Of a stretch of DNA of 64,000 bases, positions 63,818-64,000 are shown piece after piece. Origin of the DNA: Meridianimarinicoccus aquatilis. GTDB taxonomy: Bacteria > Pseudomonadota > Alphaproteobacteria > Rhodobacterales > Rhodobacteraceae. The position numbers were made by a program, and so were the translations under genes. The DNA lies in the NCBI RefSeq assembly GCF_004358675.1, contig NZ_SMZO01000003.1:62001-126000 (forward strand), in the 5' to 3' direction. Each line of letters opens with the position of its first letter. Position 1 is the first letter of the stretch. The notes beneath the pieces are model-generated. The model was given only the letters and a program-made list of their open reading frames with translations. It made no database searches and was not told the origin of the DNA.

Positions 63818-64000
63818 TCAAAATTGCCGCGCGCGGTCCCGCAAGAGAAATTTCTGTATCTTGCCCGTCGATGTCTTGGGCAACGGGCCAAAGATCACGT
63901 AGCGAGGGGCTTTGAAATGCGCCATTTGATTGCGGCAAAAGGCGATCAGCTCGGCCTCGCTGAGGTGACGTCCCTCTTTCAGTTCGACAAACGCGCAGGG
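63818..64000 (-). CDS. AMP-binding acyl-CoA synthetase, C-terminal fragment (cut by window edge)
   Basis: Reading the minus strand gives 60 residues ending at the TGA at 63820-63818. The fragment holds [31 protein letters not shown], shown here in parts: [12 protein letters not shown] and [12 protein letters not shown]. That is the conserved A10 Lys segment of acyl-CoA/acetate-CoA ligases. The N-terminal domain is outside the window, so the acid specificity cannot be told. Convergent with galM, 10 bases apart. Confidence 0.85.
   Translation of the reverse strand, partial: PCAFVELKEGRHLSEAELIAFCRNQMAHFKAPRYVIFGPLPKTSTGKIQKFLLRDRARQF

Overview
The window reads as a chromosome segment of a GC-rich alphaproteobacterium of the order Rhodobacterales (roseobacter type). 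The signs are a nuo operon interrupted by extra small genes, including DUF5337-type and DUF5333-like proteins, a TTAACCAT motif of the kind bound by CtrA, a NAD(P)H-dehydrogenase/SelD fusion, and a De Ley-Doudoroff-type galactose pathway. No tRNA, rRNA, CRISPR array, transposase or integrase was seen. Gene identities rest on motifs and family knowledge read by eye; no database search was run.

Region 1 (1-11080) holds housekeeping and maintenance genes: the 5' part of gltX, a small HExxH metallopeptidase, a Tat-exported MBL-fold hydrolase, an M14-type desuccinylase-like protein, a DEAD-box RNA helicase, a glycosyltransferase translationally coupled to prfC, then rnj, coaX and birA. These last three follow the nuo operon on the same strand and may be read from it.

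Region 2 (11070-28481, minus strand) is a complete 14-subunit complex I operon, nuoA to nuoN. Between the subunit genes lie eight others: an FlK-like hot-dog thioesterase, a 53-residue and a 122-residue membrane protein, a membrane protein with a helix-hairpin-helix-like tail, a DUF5337-type membrane protein, a lipoprotein, a 52-residue overlapping ORF, and a carboxymuconolactone-decarboxylase-family protein. Most neighbours overlap or nearly touch. NuoL carries a conspicuous His-rich insertion.

Region 3 (28482-41000) is mixed. It starts with a gene fusing a holin-like membrane module to a glycosyl-hydrolase-108 endolysin, preceded by TTAACCAT. Then come a DegT/DnrJ aminotransferase, gph, moaA, an M20 amidohydrolase, a DUF3422 protein, a phasin, a selD fusion, mnmH (selU) and a renalase-like FAD protein.

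Region 4 (40941-49753) has two FtsX-type ABC systems around a TesA-like arylesterase. One is YbbAP-like and diverges from the esterase with overlapping start codons. The other continues into an AttH/CrtC-type lipocalin-like protein and a PNPOx-like protein, resembling an AttEFGH exporter.

Region 5 (50007-63807) is a sugar-use locus. It has a SnoaL-like double-domain protein, a gene-poor AT-richer stretch, a MalK/UgpC-type ATPase and an IclR regulator on the minus strand. Divergently there is an operon for a binding protein, two permeases, a GH4 alpha-galactosidase-like enzyme, an SDR dehydrogenase, KDGal kinase, KDPGal aldolase, a GH42 beta-galactosidase and aldose 1-epimerase. Together these would import galactosides, hydrolyse them, oxidise galactose and cleave the product to pyruvate and glyceraldehyde 3-phosphate. 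A galactonolactonase and a galactonate dehydratase are not in the window. It ends in the 3' end of an acyl-CoA synthetase gene.
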